From positions 202,864,001 through 202,928,000 of the forward strand of contig JBITNC010000001.1 in NCBI GenBank assembly GCA_050084985.1: DNA of 64,000 nucleotides. The letters run 5' to 3'. This stretch comes from Nageia nagi. Lineage: Eukaryota > Pinophyta. The number at the start of each line of letters is the position of its first letter. Positions within the stretch are counted from its first letter, which is position 1. The notes under the pieces were generated by a model, which saw only the letters and a list, made by a program, of their open reading frames with translations, did no database searches and was not told the DNA's origin. Below, in pieces: positions 11,146 through 24,720 of the stretch. The position numbers and the translations under genes were made by a program.

Positions 11146-11830
11146 TATTGAAACCTAAATGCGGTCTCCTTAACATGGTCCCACTTAGGTGTAACTTTAC
11201 ACACCCAATTAATTACATTTAATCATATTTAATCTTATTATCACATATTTATTAGGTTATGTTCTTATATTTTATGTTATGTACATTAAAATGAATTCAA
11301 CCAATATTCAAGGAATCAAATGGTGAATCACACTTGATATAAATGTACATATCTCTAACTTGGGGAAAGCATATAAAGACTACATATCAATAGCTGATCC
11401 CATACATTTGGGTATTTCTAAATACCATCTATTGAGATTAGAATCTTATTATCACTCAAGAAAATATCTATTATCCACTTCCATGATCATATGCTTAGTT
11501 TTACTTATCATCATATATGCTATCATTGATCCTTGTTGGCAAATATCATTTCTAAAGAATGTTCACACTCTCATTGACATTCATGCTTATGCTAAGCTTT
11601 TAGAGATTAACATTTGCATTGGTGTTTATTTTACAGTTAGCCTTGGGGTTCACATAACAAGGTCACTTCTCTTTAATGAGTTCATCTTTCATATCCTTAA
11701 CTTCGACATAGGTAAGGACACACAAGATTTTATCTTTCAATCGATTCCTTTCTCTTTAGTGCATGTAGCCATGTTTCACATCTTTACATCAATGTAATTT
11801 TGCTATTCTTTACTACACTATTGAATTCCC
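11146..11830 (+). repeat. Probable 3' LTR of old PMD-bearing element E0
   Basis: A purine tract (ACAAAGGGGGGCATC, 11131-11145) is followed by TATTGAAACCTAAATG. The E3-family LTRs start TGTAGACACCTAAAAATG after a very similar tract, so this looks like a diverged LTR start in plus orientation. A GCATGTAG..TTTCAC stretch near 11758 resembles the GCATGTGTGTAGGATTTACAG motif conserved in the family LTRs. I could not locate the end, so 11830 is an estimate. The 145-codon open frame at 11360-11797 lies inside and is probably chance. Confidence 0.35.
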
Positions 11831-12175
11831 TTATTCATGTATGTTTACTTTAATTTTAGCTTAGGTTTATCATACAATAAATATTTATGTGCATTTAGTT
11901 TATTTAGAGTAAAAACTTAGGTGATAACAAAACACATATAAAAGAATAGTAGTGTCATATAATCCAAAGCTATGAATTTCAATTAGGGTAGATATTATGA
12001 ACAAACATGGATGTGATGTGGGAATCAAATAATGAATCAATAATAATTCTCCATATATTTTGAAATCTTTATGCAAATTTATCAAATCTTTCATTTGGAT
12101 CTTGGATAGCACTAAATAAATATGAAATTATCATTTATATAGGAGTATGATATTTGAAATAAATATATAATATAA

Positions 12176-12470
12176 AATAAGTTATGCATAACAATTAATG
12201 GACTTAGTAGGTAAAGAGAAGTACCAAATGAGTGCATCATCTCTGAATACAGTAGGAAAGCATTTAATCATCAAATTGTTATTCATTTTGAATTTTAATT
12301 TGGACTTCATTTTAAAAGCCTTGATATGAGCCATAGGGTCTCCATAACCATTATATGAATTGAATATAGGTTCTACTTGTAGATCCAGTTCCTTAGTGTT
12401 ATAAATTTCATCACATGCTAGATTCAAATCCCTAAAAATAGGAGGTGTAGTACCAATGAATCAATCATTT
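12176..12470 (-). pseudogene. Ty3/gypsy gag fragment
   Basis: On the minus strand about 90 codons read as a retrotransposon gag (PF03732-like) segment: FNSYNGYGDPMAHIKAF, then a CFPTVFRDDALIWYFSLP stretch. These match the usual FxGxxDPxxHLxxF and FPxxLxGxAxxWYxxLP signatures of plant gypsy gag. Nothing recognisable as protease or RT follows to the left, so this is an isolated relic. It is not close to the E2/E3 gag. Confidence 0.7.
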
Positions 12471-14994
12471 CCCTTAATGTTAGAGCCTTCACATTTATCC
12501 TCATTTTTTATAAAGCAAATATTTAAAATAAGTTTTGGTTGCATCATCAAAGCTAATGACCATGGAAATAAACTCAGCTTGTTCCATTTTTGAAACACTT
12601 GAAATGCAATATTAGTCCTTTCTAAAAATCCTTAGGGTTTTTGGTACAAATAACAAAGGATAAAGTGATGTGTCAAAAAGAAGTTGGGTTCACCAATTGT
12701 TATAACAAAAATAATAATTATTAGGGTTATTTACAACATATTCAATTTAACCAATTAACCTATGAAATAATAGTAAATGATGACATGAAAGAGATGATAA
12801 TGAATAGATTGATCTTGATCTATCAAACTAGATTTATGAAAGATACAAAATTTTACATTACCTATCATGATGAATGAATATGATTTTCAATCAAAATAGG
12901 ATAAATGATGAGATTCCTCAAAGAATGAAGCCACAAATACAACCTCAACCTAGCGCTAGTGCTAGGATCCTAACAACACCTCTCATTTTCGTTTCTAGAT
13001 TACCTTTCCCTTTCACTCAATGTTATTGTCACACATTTGATACTTAAAAGATCACATGCAATTGGATAGAAAAGATTGAAGTAGAGTATAACAAAATACA
13101 AAAATGATAAGTGGCATTGAGAAAAACTAGTTAATAATGATAAGTGGCATTGTTGCAAGAGTCTTATAGCTGCATATAAGGACAATACAATTTTCTTGAT
13201 GTGTATATAACAAAATAATCAAAATTGCATACAATGTTCATAAATTATAGCATATATATACTATATAACAATATATGTATAACTAATTATTTTTATGACA
13301 TAGTCCATGCATATCATAGTGATATAGTAGTCATATTGCATTCTTGAATGTGATTAAATGTTTGGCATAAAAAACCTATCATATAGTGCATGGGTGGGAA
13401 GATTTATTTTGTGCATACCTAGGTGCACAAGATATTTGAATACCATTGCATTAAGTCTATAAAGACTTATCATACATATAGAGGCTATAGGAATATAACT
13501 ATTATGTGTGGGATAACTCCTAAAAATCTTGAGGGGAGATGATTATGAAATAATAACAACCCTACATCATCTTGTTAGTTGGGAGACCACATTGGTGGTC
13601 AAGGAGAAAAGATTTACTCAAACCTTATTCTCTCAAATTTAGATTCATTTTCTAAATGGAAAATTAATTTGATATTTTTGTTATACATATAAAATTTTTT
13701 GTTTAGAAACATAACCTAATTGGACAAGTATATATATAGAATAAAATGGATAATTTTAGTGGAGGGTCCATTAATAGCCTTTGAGACATAAATTTAATTA
13801 CTTATACATATATTATTAGAATTTTTAAAGGCCCTCATGATTTCACTATTGAATTCATTTGCCTAAAATATATACTAATTCTAACTAAAATAGGATATGC
13901 ACTATGTTTAGTAGATGAATATGTAATACCAACATTGTAAATATAAGATCTGATTTCAAGAAGAATAATACTTTATATTTTGTATTACAATATATGTTAT
14001 TTTTGAAAATGTTATAAACCAAATCATGTAAAAGTATGGAACATACCTAAATTATATTTTTTGAATGTTTGAAATGATAGATCTAGATATTGTTGATCAG
14101 ATTCTTATATACATGAATTATGGGATATGAAATGAGTCATTCATGTTATTTGATGTTTGTTTAAGTGAATGCACCTTGATGATTATTCTTGGATTTTAAA
14201 TGTTATAAAGAAAAAAATATGCATGTAAATGTTACTCACTCATGCATAGGAATTTGGTATAAGGCATGCTTCTTAAAAACCTATAGCAATACAAGATAGA
14301 CATGTTACCTCTAGTTGAATGCAATTTTTTGATATGCATATCTTGAAAAGTATACCTTAAATATGATTATGTTTCAAATTCAATAATAAGTAATATTTCT
14401 ATCATGAGAATAATACTAGGGATAAATAATTAACACATAATAATTATTATACAAATATATGATTAGGTGAATGGAGGCCTATCATTAAATAAATGCATAT
14501 GGAAAATCTGATCAAAGATGACTAATCATTCATAGAACATGTAAATGTTAATCACAACTCATTGAATTAATGATAGAATAACTATGGTGAAAAAATATGA
14601 AGATAGTTTTATTGCTTCTCAGTGCTATAGGTTTTTGAATAAACTTTTATACTCAAAATAGAGGTGACAAGCTTTAGCAGTTGTAAACCTATAAAAGAAC
14701 ATAATATGTGTATGAATAGCATGAATGTAAATAAAATCATCATGGTCCAAACTATAGAGTCAAAAAAATCTTGAAATATTAATAGGTCTATTGAAAGTCT
14801 ATTAGTAATTAAATCATTATAGAGAAATGCATGTAAACAAATAAATCGACTACATTGTACTCATATGCATAGGAGGGGTATGAAACCCAAAATGGTAAAA
14901 ATGGAAATAATGCAAGTAAATAACTAACATAAGGAGAATTGTTTAATATAATATTAAACAAACTTATGAATGGATAATTTGGTTGCATCAAATG
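12471..14994. other. Unassigned AT-rich sequence
   Basis: I see no coding region with recognisable domains, no clear repeat pair and no structural RNA. Open frames are short. The stretch directly right of the gag fragment (12471-12720) may be the leader of that dead element, but no LTR boundary is clear. Confidence 0.5.
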
Positions 14995-16650
14995 TGTAGA
15001 TAATAAAAATAAACCCCTTTCTCATAAATGATCAATTTAAAATAAATATCACTTTTTAAGTTGATCATGGTAATGAAAAATATTAAGAAATATTTTATAA
15101 TACATTAAATCAAGTCATTGGCAATATTCATAATCGACACTAGTAATCATTATCAAACATGAATGACTTATTAAGATGTTAGCAATTCTTTAAATAGTAA
15201 ATATAAAAAATTTGAAGTTGGTATGGTGACTCAAGGTAAAATTTGCATCTTAGGAGTGATTCATTAGACAAAATTGTACATGATAATGTGCCATCACCCA
15301 CAAAATGGATTTGTATAAGCTAATTTACCTAATAATGTACCTAAAAACCTTAGTAGCTTAGAAAATTATGAATCCTATAAATAAAACCCATAGTACTGAA
15401 CAAAGTGGCTAAAAATGAATGCAGGATACTTATGCTGAAATTCATCTAGAACTTTTATTAGTAAAGTATTTTTGATGCATGTTATTATATTAACTATATT
15501 ATGCAATATTTTTCATATAATATGTAGGTATATTTGATGTTTTATTTTTAGCATGTGTGTAGGGTTCACATGTGCGAAAGATAGAATAACAAGTTTTTAG
15601 AGTTGAGAACACATACCAAATCATGTGAAATATTGAATATTGATAGAGATTAGATCAACAAAATTAATATAAGTTTGAAAAAACTAGAATCATTAGAGGT
15701 CAGTATCAAACATCAATGATTCATCAGAATCACCCATGACTACATAGCATTTTCAATGATATGGATCACAAAGAATAGTTTTCATAGAGAGATCATATTT
15801 CTCACATTTTTGGAAAAGCCATACATAGGTACTTTGAATTTAGAAATTCAAGCTTTGTACAATTTTTTAAGGTCACCATAAAAGAGCAAAAAAATTTACA
15901 TTATTTTAATGCGATTTATCTTATTTTCTTATAGGGTTACTTTTTTGGGTGTATATATTTAGTGCTAGAAGGAGGGCCCCTTGCATACATAAAAAAAAGG
16001 AAGTGTTTTTACCTTTTCATAATTATTTTATATAATTTTATGAGTATATTATAAAAAATTTACTAATTGTTTCTTATTTTGTAGTGGTTTTTAGGCAGTT
16101 AGTAGAATCTCATCTATGATCTCTATGCTTAGAGTGCATAATAAGAGGGGAATTTATTATTAATGCATTTAAGTTTATATTTTTTTTATTAACATTTAGT
16201 ATTTCATATATAAAAAAAAAAATAATACATTTGTTTATTGAGGAGATTATCACATTATAAAATCTTCCATTATCACTTAAGTATGCTCTCCCTTTACACC
16301 TTAGGGTGATCTTAGGTGATCAAAAAGAGCTTAATGGGAGAAGGAAAGAAAGGGAACTTGATAGATTAGATCACTAATAAAGGTTTAATGAATTACAAAG
16401 TGTCTTTCTTATTTAATGGATTTTATTAAAATTAGAGTATGTCCTCCCTTATTTAGACACCTAAAAATGATTTATTATTTATTTAATAAATCATATTTTA
16501 GATATCTCTAAAAGTGTTAAAAGCAATATTACAAATGCCAAGATAAAGTTGATATTAAAATGCAATACCATGTATCCTATTAAATGCTATATTATATACC
16601 ATGGTTCATATTTTAAAGTATCTTGAATATAATAATGATTATGTTATTGC
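14995..16650 (+). repeat. Degenerate 5' LTR and 5'UTR of the E3 family, probably the 5' end of E2
   Basis: From TGTAGA at 14995 the sequence follows the layout of the intact family LTR at 47978. A TATAAAT box lies at 15376 (offset about 380, against 426) and a GCATGTGTGTAGGGTTCAC motif near 15550 (offset about 560, against 589). Then come 5'UTR blocks: an AGAGTGCATA segment near 16130, and a TATGCTCTCCCTTTACACCTTAGGG block near 16283 followed by GTGATCTTAGGTGATCA, equivalent to 49335-49370 and 49788-49820. The 5'UTR homology stops near 16650 and seems to resume at 27990, with a minus-strand gypsy element between. Confidence 0.5.
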
Positions 16651-19600
16651 TACAAGTTAGATTTCACTCCTTTCTATTTCACTCCTTTCTATTTCCTTTC
16701 TATTTCGATGGTGTTGGTGGGCTGGGTAACTTTGGCAACAATTGTAGTGATGAACTATTCCAATTTCTTAGTTAATTTAGTCGATGAGATGGAAGGGAAA
16801 TGGGAATGATGATGGAGTATAAGGATAATCAAGTGTACCAACTTGTGAGCTCCTATTGTTGAAACTCATGAGTTTGATATAATGCCTTGATATTCCTAGT
16901 CACAACCTCACTAATCAAATAGTAAAGGACTAAAAAATAGATTATGTCATCCATATTATGTCATAGGTTTCCTACGATATGAGCATATGGGATTGGTAGG
17001 TTAAATGGCTTAATGTACTGGCTAATGATTATGTGGTATGAGTCTACGTATGAGTTTGTCCAAGGGTGGTTACTTATTCCTATTTTGGTAAAATGATAAT
17101 ATAATGTATGTTGGCTACTAGTGGATTATTCTGTCTATTAGTGGTAATGATGGTTGCTTGTATCAGGTTATGCTACTATGGTAGAGGTAATGTATTAGGA
17201 GTGGTCAAAGTTATTGGTTTTAAAGTATTTGGGGTAGTGGTAAAAGAAATTAGAAAAAATATAAAGGTAGAAACTAGAACTACTAGTAAGGTTAAGGAGT
17301 CAGAGCTTACTTGTATTATTTGGGATGTGTGTGGTTAGTCTCCTAGTTAGATGTTTGATGATAACTATGCTCCTTACCTAATGATAGTGAGCATTAATAC
17401 TTAGTTGTTGGAGGATTCCATTATCACCATTTTTTGAGGTATCTCATGGTGGTATTATACTATTATTTCTCCTTTATTTCTTGACCCTTCATAGACATGC
17501 TACCATTTTGATCGATGCTAGAAGATTTCATCCTTTATGGATTTGATATTTAAATCCTATACCTTTTTATTCATCATGAATTTTAAGGATGATGGTACCA
17601 TTATAATGAAAGTTTATCTTGCTTGAGCTTTTTGTTTCAACTACAACTCCTTATCCTCCCTTTTTTGAAGGCACTGAATGATTTCTTGGTATTCACTATA
17701 ATTGATCTTATATGGAACTATACCTTTAAGTGTGATAAATTTGGCTTAGTACATCATAATAATATATTATCGATGATCACAAAAAAATATATTGAAGTAT
17801 CATACATATTAAAATCAATTATTTCCCACTTCAGTATCCTTGTGTGCCCTTGAATCATATTTCACTCTTATGAAGTTCATTACTTGATTGTGTATGTCAT
17901 TGTACACTTCAACAATCGATATTATGTTCTCCATGTCAATTTACTCCATTATGCTAACAACTTCCTCCCCTCATTTTACTCTTTGTTGAATTTCAAACTT
18001 CTATTTGTTGAAGGGAAGTTTTTGTAGAAAGTACATGGCAGTGAGAGCCAAAAAAGTTCCATACTTAAATATTGTATTTATCTTTATTGTATTTTTGATT
18101 GAATAATCATTCTACTATAACTATTTCAAAAATATATCAATGAGGGTGAATCATTTGTGCTAATGCATGATTTTATAATCTAGTATTGATAAGATTGTGT
18201 TTATACTATTGGTATTGTTATTGTAATATAATCGCTTGGAAATGACTATTACTAATGCTTGGACATGGGGTAAAATGATGGATTTTAGTTCCATGGCTTT
18301 TGTATTAGTCTTTGCACCCATGAGCTACTGAACCATGGTGGCTTTTACTAGAGCCCTCCTAATCATGAAATAGTCATTAACCCCTTTTATCTCAAGCTTA
18401 ATAACCTACTTAACCACTTCCTCTATAATTTCATATGGTCTATCTAGCTAGAGCATATTTTTATAGTAGCAGTTGTAGACGAATTTTATCGCATTCTCAC
18501 AAGAATAAAAATTTGATATATTTAGTAGATTCATCAAGCCTATTGATTCAAACATCTTCAACTTCTATGGATTTAGCTTTTTATTTTAATTATGCTTATG
18601 AAACATTAGGATCCTCCAATTTTGTATTGTGGATATATGACATAGATTCCTTAATGCGTTCCACCTTGTTGAGTACCTCCATAAAGTGGTAGCCTAACAA
18701 TATTTCCATAAATTAATTTTTCTCCTGGTTTATCAGGTGTGGCTATTATCTCTTTAGTGTTATTTCCTCTACCTCTATCTATAGTTTCTCCACCTCTGGT
18801 TATAGTTCCTCTATCAATGGATTTTTCAACTTGTTGCTACTTATTTCCTTTGTTATTCCACCTACAATGGTGGGATTTATTTTGATTGATTTTATGGTTA
18901 TGCGATATTATATTTATAGGTTTGGATTTAGATTAGTGGTATTGCATGAAATTTGGTGATATTGTGATTTATTCAATAGTTTTTAGATATGTGCATTGGT
19001 TGGTGAGGTGATGTGCTATAGCTATTTATTATTTTGATGGTGGTGTTTTGTTCACTAAGCCAGTGCCATGTCAATTAATTGTGTACATCCCATTTTGTAC
19101 TCCCCACTTGCCTTGGTTAGATTATCAAGGTTAGATACAAGATTCATATAAGGCATTATTATGATCCCAATGCATTTTAAATATTTTTCTTGCATTTTTG
19201 ATTTAATATCACATGCAAATGTAAGGGGGGTACTTTTTAATTAATGCATTAATATTTCACATGTTAATGTTAATAGTCAAATTTTAGTATAAATTATGTT
19301 TATGGGATTAATTATCTATCACTTTGTATTATTTATTTTTATATTTATTTTTTCATCATGATCAAGGTGATGCTCTAGAAGTCATGATGACATAGTTGCT
19401 GGAGTGGATGTTGCAGTTGTTGGTGAAGTGTCATCAAAAGGCTCAAGAAGGGTAGAGTTTTTAAAGGTAGCTACTGCATTATTGATGCTATCATGAGGAG
19501 TGAATTTGAATACCCTTTGGGAGCTTCCAACTAGTTTTTATCATCCCTATAGTGAGTATAAATTGTATAATGATTAGCAAAGGTGGTTTTTTATCAATTT

Positions 19601-19899
19601 TGTATGGCTATAAGTCATAATGCTGCATTAGTTTTATGCTATGAAAGTGCATGTTATTATTTTTGAGTGGTTTTAACACTATTTTCATGATTAGTTTTAA
19701 ATCCTATATAATCCTAAACTTAATAAGGATTTTGAATGGGATGTGCTTACCAATTATAAAAAGAAACAACCAACAAAAAATATTTTTGACTATCTAATGT
19801 AACTAATCTATGCTACTATAATACAAATACACTTCTATGTTATTTCCATGTGTTATGCAATTTTGACATATTTCTAGGGAATATACTTCTTTAATCTAT
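16651..19899. other. Unassigned AT-rich sequence, possibly the 3' flank and LTR of the minus-strand gypsy element
   Basis: No domain is recognisable in any frame. The longest plus-strand frames, 17108-17338 and 18435-18692, have no motif and unremarkable composition. By position this should hold the 3'UTR and 3' LTR of the minus-strand gypsy element whose integrase ends near 19900, but I found no LTR pair by eye. Confidence 0.4.
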
Positions 19900-20950
19900 G
19901 GATATTTATAAAACATGGTCAAAATTTTCCATCTAACATCTGTAATTGTATGGTTCCTTCACCTTTAATATTGTGGACAATGTAAGGAATGAGCCATCAA
20001 ATTCTTAATTTCCCTAGATGATATTTATATAAACTATCATATAAAAGAACTTGATCATTGATTCTAAATTTTTAATTTTTAAAATATCTATCATGCCATG
20101 CTATTTGTATATTATTTTCTTTAATTTGGTTGTATAATACTATCTATCAATTTTGATCTAATTGATCGAGAGTGTAGAGTCATTCTTATAGTGATTGATT
20201 TTCACCAAGTCATGTTATTAGAGTGATTCTTAATGATGGGACTTGAAATATCATAGGGAACATTGGTTTGATTTCATAAATAAATTCAAATGGTTTTTTA
20301 TTATTTAATATTTTATATGATATTCTATATGTATAAAGTATGGCTTGTAAAGTTTCTTCCCAACGTGACTATTCAATTGAAATGATTTTTGTCAATGTTC
20401 TCTCAATAATTTTGTTAACTGCTTCAATGGCTCCATTTTCTTATGGGTGATACAAGTAGTTTTGATTATGTTGAATTATAAACTTTATAAGTAACTCATT
20501 AATAGTATTATTAATAAAATATTTTCCTTTATCGCTTATAATTTCTTTTAGATATCTGAACCTTGTAATTATTTTTCTATATATGAACTTAACTGTTGTT
20601 AGTGTTGTACAATATTTGAATACCTCTAATTCTACATATTGAGTGAGATATTCTACCCTAATAATAATATATATTTCCCTTAACTTGCATGTTGGGGGTG
20701 ATATCAAATTCATGAAGTCGATCACCCACTTTCTCAAATGATTGTAAGGGTCAGGTAGATGGTAGATCAATTCTTTGGTAGATATCATAACTCTTGACAT
20801 AAAAGTATGCATCATGGTGGAGGATGGGCCACCATAGTCCAACTTGTAATAATATTTAACTTCTTAAATCCCCACCAAAATTAATGCTAACTATTTCATC
20901 ATTTCTTCCCTAATAATATCATTGTATTCATGTGGAAGGGATACCCATCG
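19900..20950 (-). pseudogene. Gypsy integrase of the minus-strand element
   Basis: The 133-codon open piece at 20842-20441 holds the rve core. The first acidic residue is in WVIDFMNLIS near 20720 and the second in IISDKGKYFIN near 20530. The glutamate lies in GAIEAVNK near 20425, just after a stop at the end of the open piece. The three catalytic positions are therefore conserved in a dead gene. The normal enzyme inserts element cDNA into chromosomes. Leftwards the frame decays without a recognisable chromodomain. Confidence 0.82.
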
Positions 20951-21115
20951 AATTACTTCATCCATACCAATTTTGTAGAGTTTGCCTGATATAAGGATGT
21001 TGTGAATTACTTTGATGAGTAATTTTCTTTGCTCTTTCAAAGATACACTATTTGAGAATTATATTGATTTCAAAAAGGTTACTATTTATTTCATATCATT
21101 TGGAACTAATTCAAC

Positions 21116-21591
21116 TCAAAATAAGTGAACTCTCGGTAAGTCATAATCAATTTTTAAGACTTCATCGTTATAAATTTTTGATAACATATTAGGGACCACA
21201 TTTAAGTTTCCTAGTTTAACAACTACTTTTAATGTGAATTCTTGAAATAAAAATAACCATAAAAAGATCCTTCCTTGAATGATCAATTTGTTGAGAAAGT
21301 ATCTTAGGGCCTTGTGATCTATAAAAAAATAAATATTATTGCTAATAAATAATATCAATTTTTTTAAAGGGCATATACCATGGCTAGTGCTTCTTTTTCA
21401 ATGATCATATAGTTCTTTATTGCATCTACCATTTTTCTACTGGGGAAGTAAATTAGGTGATTGATTATTCCTTCTTCATGTTGTGCTAGTACAACTCTTA
21501 TTGCTTGAATGCTCACATCTACATACATATGGAATTCCTTATTCCAATTTAGGAATATTAGTATTGGGGCTTTAGATAATTTAAGTCTCAA
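21116..21591 (-). pseudogene. Gypsy RNase H of the minus-strand element
   Basis: Two abutting open pieces, 21591-21364 and 21358-21116, give the RT-linked RNase H of gypsy elements. EFHMYVDVSIQAI carries the first acidic position, YMIIEKEALAMVYAL follows, and FFIDHKALRYFLNK is the typical DHxxLxYLxxK segment. It would degrade the RNA strand of the RNA-DNA hybrid. Confidence 0.82.
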
Positions 21592-21599
21592 CTGATTAA

Positions 21600-22340
21600 A
21601 TTTTTCTTGGCATTATTGTAACTAATAGAATGAACATTTTTTTTTGGTTAATTCATTGATAGGAGTGGCTAAAGCTATGCATTTTTTGATGAATTTTCAA
21701 TAATAACTAGTTGATCCTAAAAAGCTTCTTACTTCTTTTACTATTTTAGGTGGGGGTATATTCACTAGTACTATAATCTTTGTTGGTCCATAATCAATCC
21801 TTCCTTACAAATTATATATCCTAGTAGCACTTCATATGGTATAGCAAAGAAAAATTTCTTTAGATTAAGTGATATCCTTAGTTATCAACATCATTCAAAC
21901 ATTAATCTTAATGTTTGGATGTGATTTTTCATTAAGCCATATATAGTCTAGTCATCTAGGTAGACCTCTAGAAAATTATGGATAAAATATTTAAATCTTG
22001 GATCATAATTTAGGAGAAAATTATTGAAGCATTTTTGAGTCCAAATGGCATAACATTATACATGCATGATCCCCACTCAGTTGTGAATGTTATTTCTGGA
22101 TGATCTCCCTTTGCAATTTGAACTTGGTGATATCTAGAAAACCCATCAATGAAGAATATACTTTGTTACAAGTAATATTTTCTAAGGTTTCCTCTATGAA
22201 TGATGTGGGAAAGGATCATGTTTGTAGGATTTATTAAGTTTCTAAAAATCTACACAAATCCTCATATCCCTTATCTTTTTTATGTTAGATTACCATAGGG
22301 CTAACATATTTAGTATTATCAATTGGTGATATGATGCTTG
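21600..22340 (-). pseudogene. Gypsy reverse transcriptase of the minus-strand element
   Basis: Translated with frame corrections, 22165-22025 reads as FFIDGFSRYHQVQI, then TFTTEWGSCMYNVMPFGLKNA, the standard core of gypsy RT around the first catalytic aspartate. A VYLDD box, the catalytic motif, lies at 21965-21951. A GSTSYY.KFI segment near 21715 is the usual thumb/connection region. Several stops and indels are present. Confidence 0.8.
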
Positions 22341-24479
22341 CATCTAACATTTGATCTAGTGTTTCTTTTACTTGTATATTATAATTTATATTTAATGGAT
22401 ATGGTCATTATTTCTATGATTTATACTCAAATTTTAATCATATTTTCTTGGTTCCAATTTCTTCGTTCATCCCCCATAATTTCATCATATTTTATAGAAA
22501 TAAATCTTAGTATTCAACTAATATCTCTAAAATTTTATTTACCTATTCTTGGTCCAATAATTGCCTATTATAGCTATTATTGGCTCTACATATGTACCAA
22601 TATTTAATTTCATTAACTTGATTTCTTCATCATATTATGATTTTGTCTATTTATTTTAGTATTTTAATGGTATTTTTCATCATTAGTTTGTAATAGGTAA
22701 CTTATGCAATAGTAGGTTCGATGAGTAGAATTTTTTTTATTTGTAATAAATATTTATGGGTTGGAATATGGTCATCATGAAACTTAAACATGTGAATGAA
22801 CACTGCTTACATTGTATCCTAGTTAACCATTTCTCTTTGAATTTGTTGGTGTATGTACCAAGCATGTGGAATAGTGCCTAATATCTAATGAAATATGTGT
22901 ACCCAAGTATCATGTTGTAAATTAGTTATTTTTTTTTTAAAATTGATTCACAAAGTGTGATGTGTGTTATGGGGTCTATATCACTTAAATATTTATTGAT
23001 AACATTTGTGATTGCATGTGGAGTAATGAAATTTAATGATAGGTGATACATTACCTTATCACATGATGTTAGGTTCAATTGATGTGTTCCCCACCATCAT
23101 GCAGTTATTCCAATGAGGGTATCTTCAAGTGTGTTAATTCTATCTTCCTTGTTAGGGAATGTTTAGACCATGGATTCTAAAATTTAATTTAGAGGAACTA
23201 TTTCTATGGTGTCATCAAACTTTGGTAGTTCCTCTTGACATACTTCTTTTGAAATTCAGCATATCTGGTATCCTAACATGGTTCAACATGCTCTTTTTGA
23301 ATGCAATTCATGGTTCCCTATATTCCACATCATCATGAAGGTCTCAAAATTATTCTCTAAGTACCCACTATGGAAATTTAGTTGACCATCATCAGTAGGG
23401 TTAATGTAATCTAGAAATACATCCAATTCTTTTCTAGTTGTTAATGTGTATAGGTCATTTAAACCCATTGAATCACTTCCATAACAACTTCCATGATCAT
23501 TGATTTGATTTGGTGCTTTAGTGTATGCCATACTCATGCCACTATTTAGTGAAATGTGCATTTCATAGTCATCATTAGAGAAGAATAGTTTTTGAGTTTT
23601 GCTATTTATGATCCCATTATTATCTACAAATCATTCCCAATCTAGTAGGGCTATGTATTCCAATTTTTCAGTATCAACCATATCTATAATATCAAATGTA
23701 GTTAATGAAGTGATCTTTAGAAAGGAAACTAGCATATCTCATAATAGTCCTAAGTACCTAACTAAGGAACCATCCACTAATGAAATTTTATTTTGTGCTA
23801 GTTCTAAAGGGTACATCCTAATTATTTCCATGTTCTTACAAGCAAAACCCCTAAATATACCATAACATTATTCGCAAGTTTATCATTCATTACAATTTTG
23901 ATCAATATGAGTTTATTTCTCTAGTTATCTAGTGATTTACATACTCATTTCTTAATGTGTTTCTTATTCCAATACTTGGATAGTTGTGTTAGCTTTAGTA
24001 GTAGATCTTCTTATTTGATAAGTTTATAGAACCTTTTTAATATGGTATTTTCTTCTTCTATTAGTTTTTGTGGAGATGTTTATGGTTGAGTTACCTAATA
24101 ACCTTATTTTTATAATATTTGAATAATTTTTTGGATTGTTTGAACAATGTATTAAATTTATTTTGGATCTAAATACTTTGGTTATGGAATAATTTATTGT
24201 ACTACCAATTCAATGAAACCTATTTTATTTACTTATAATGGAGTTAATATGCATGATGATGGTATGCATAGAGCATTTTTTCCTCTTAAGATTGGAGTTG
24301 AGTGTATTAGGCTATCTAAAGGGTTCATTTTAGCTAGAGAAACCCTAGAATTAGCCGTAAATGGTACCCATCAAGTGAATCTTGCATTCTAATTAGTATT
24401 ATTATTAGGTTTGGATATTCTAGGCTACATATCCTGGAATAATTTAAGGTAGTCTATAAAACTATGGTCATTCATTATT

Positions 24480-24710
24480 TAGCAAAATTGGCACCTCAAA
24501 AACGGTAGAGGATGTGGATAATCAAATTGGTAATGGGAAAAATCACCATAGTTAAAGCATTGAGATCACTGACCTCATCTACCACCTTGGTATCCTCATC
24601 TATATCCATTACCCCTGCAACATTTACCTCCTTGGTTTTCATACAAGTTGTTAGGTGTATTGTATTATTCCCATGGTTGCTGTTGTTGGGAAGAGGTGAA
24701 AACAAGGATA
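24480..24710 (-). pseudogene. Gypsy gag C-terminus with decayed zinc knuckle
   Basis: One minus-strand frame reads CFNYGDFSHYQFDYPHP at about 24590-24540. This is a CX2CX4HX4C zinc knuckle in which the second and last cysteines have become tyrosines, each a single G-to-A change. The upstream residues are Q/N-rich, as is common before gag knuckles. The 69-codon frame at 24705-24496 is on a different phase and is probably a shadow. Confidence 0.55.
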
Positions 24711-24720
24711 TATGTGACTC

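Larger units (their letters stand above)
19900..24720 (-). mobile_element. Degenerate Ty3/gypsy element, recognisable core
   Basis: Reading right to left: a zinc-knuckle relic (24590-24530), reverse transcriptase (22340-21600), RNase H (21591-21116) and integrase (20950-19900). This is the gypsy domain order, with integrase after RNase H. Stops and frameshifts are frequent, so it is old. LTRs were not found. It separates the 5'UTR of E2 (ending near 16650) from the rest of E2 (from 27990), which suggests it inserted there. Confidence 0.8.

Noticed and set aside
11360-11797. 145-codon open frame with hydrophobic stretches
   Set aside because: It lies inside a probable LTR, in AT-rich sequence, with no recognisable domain. 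Open length alone is weak evidence here.
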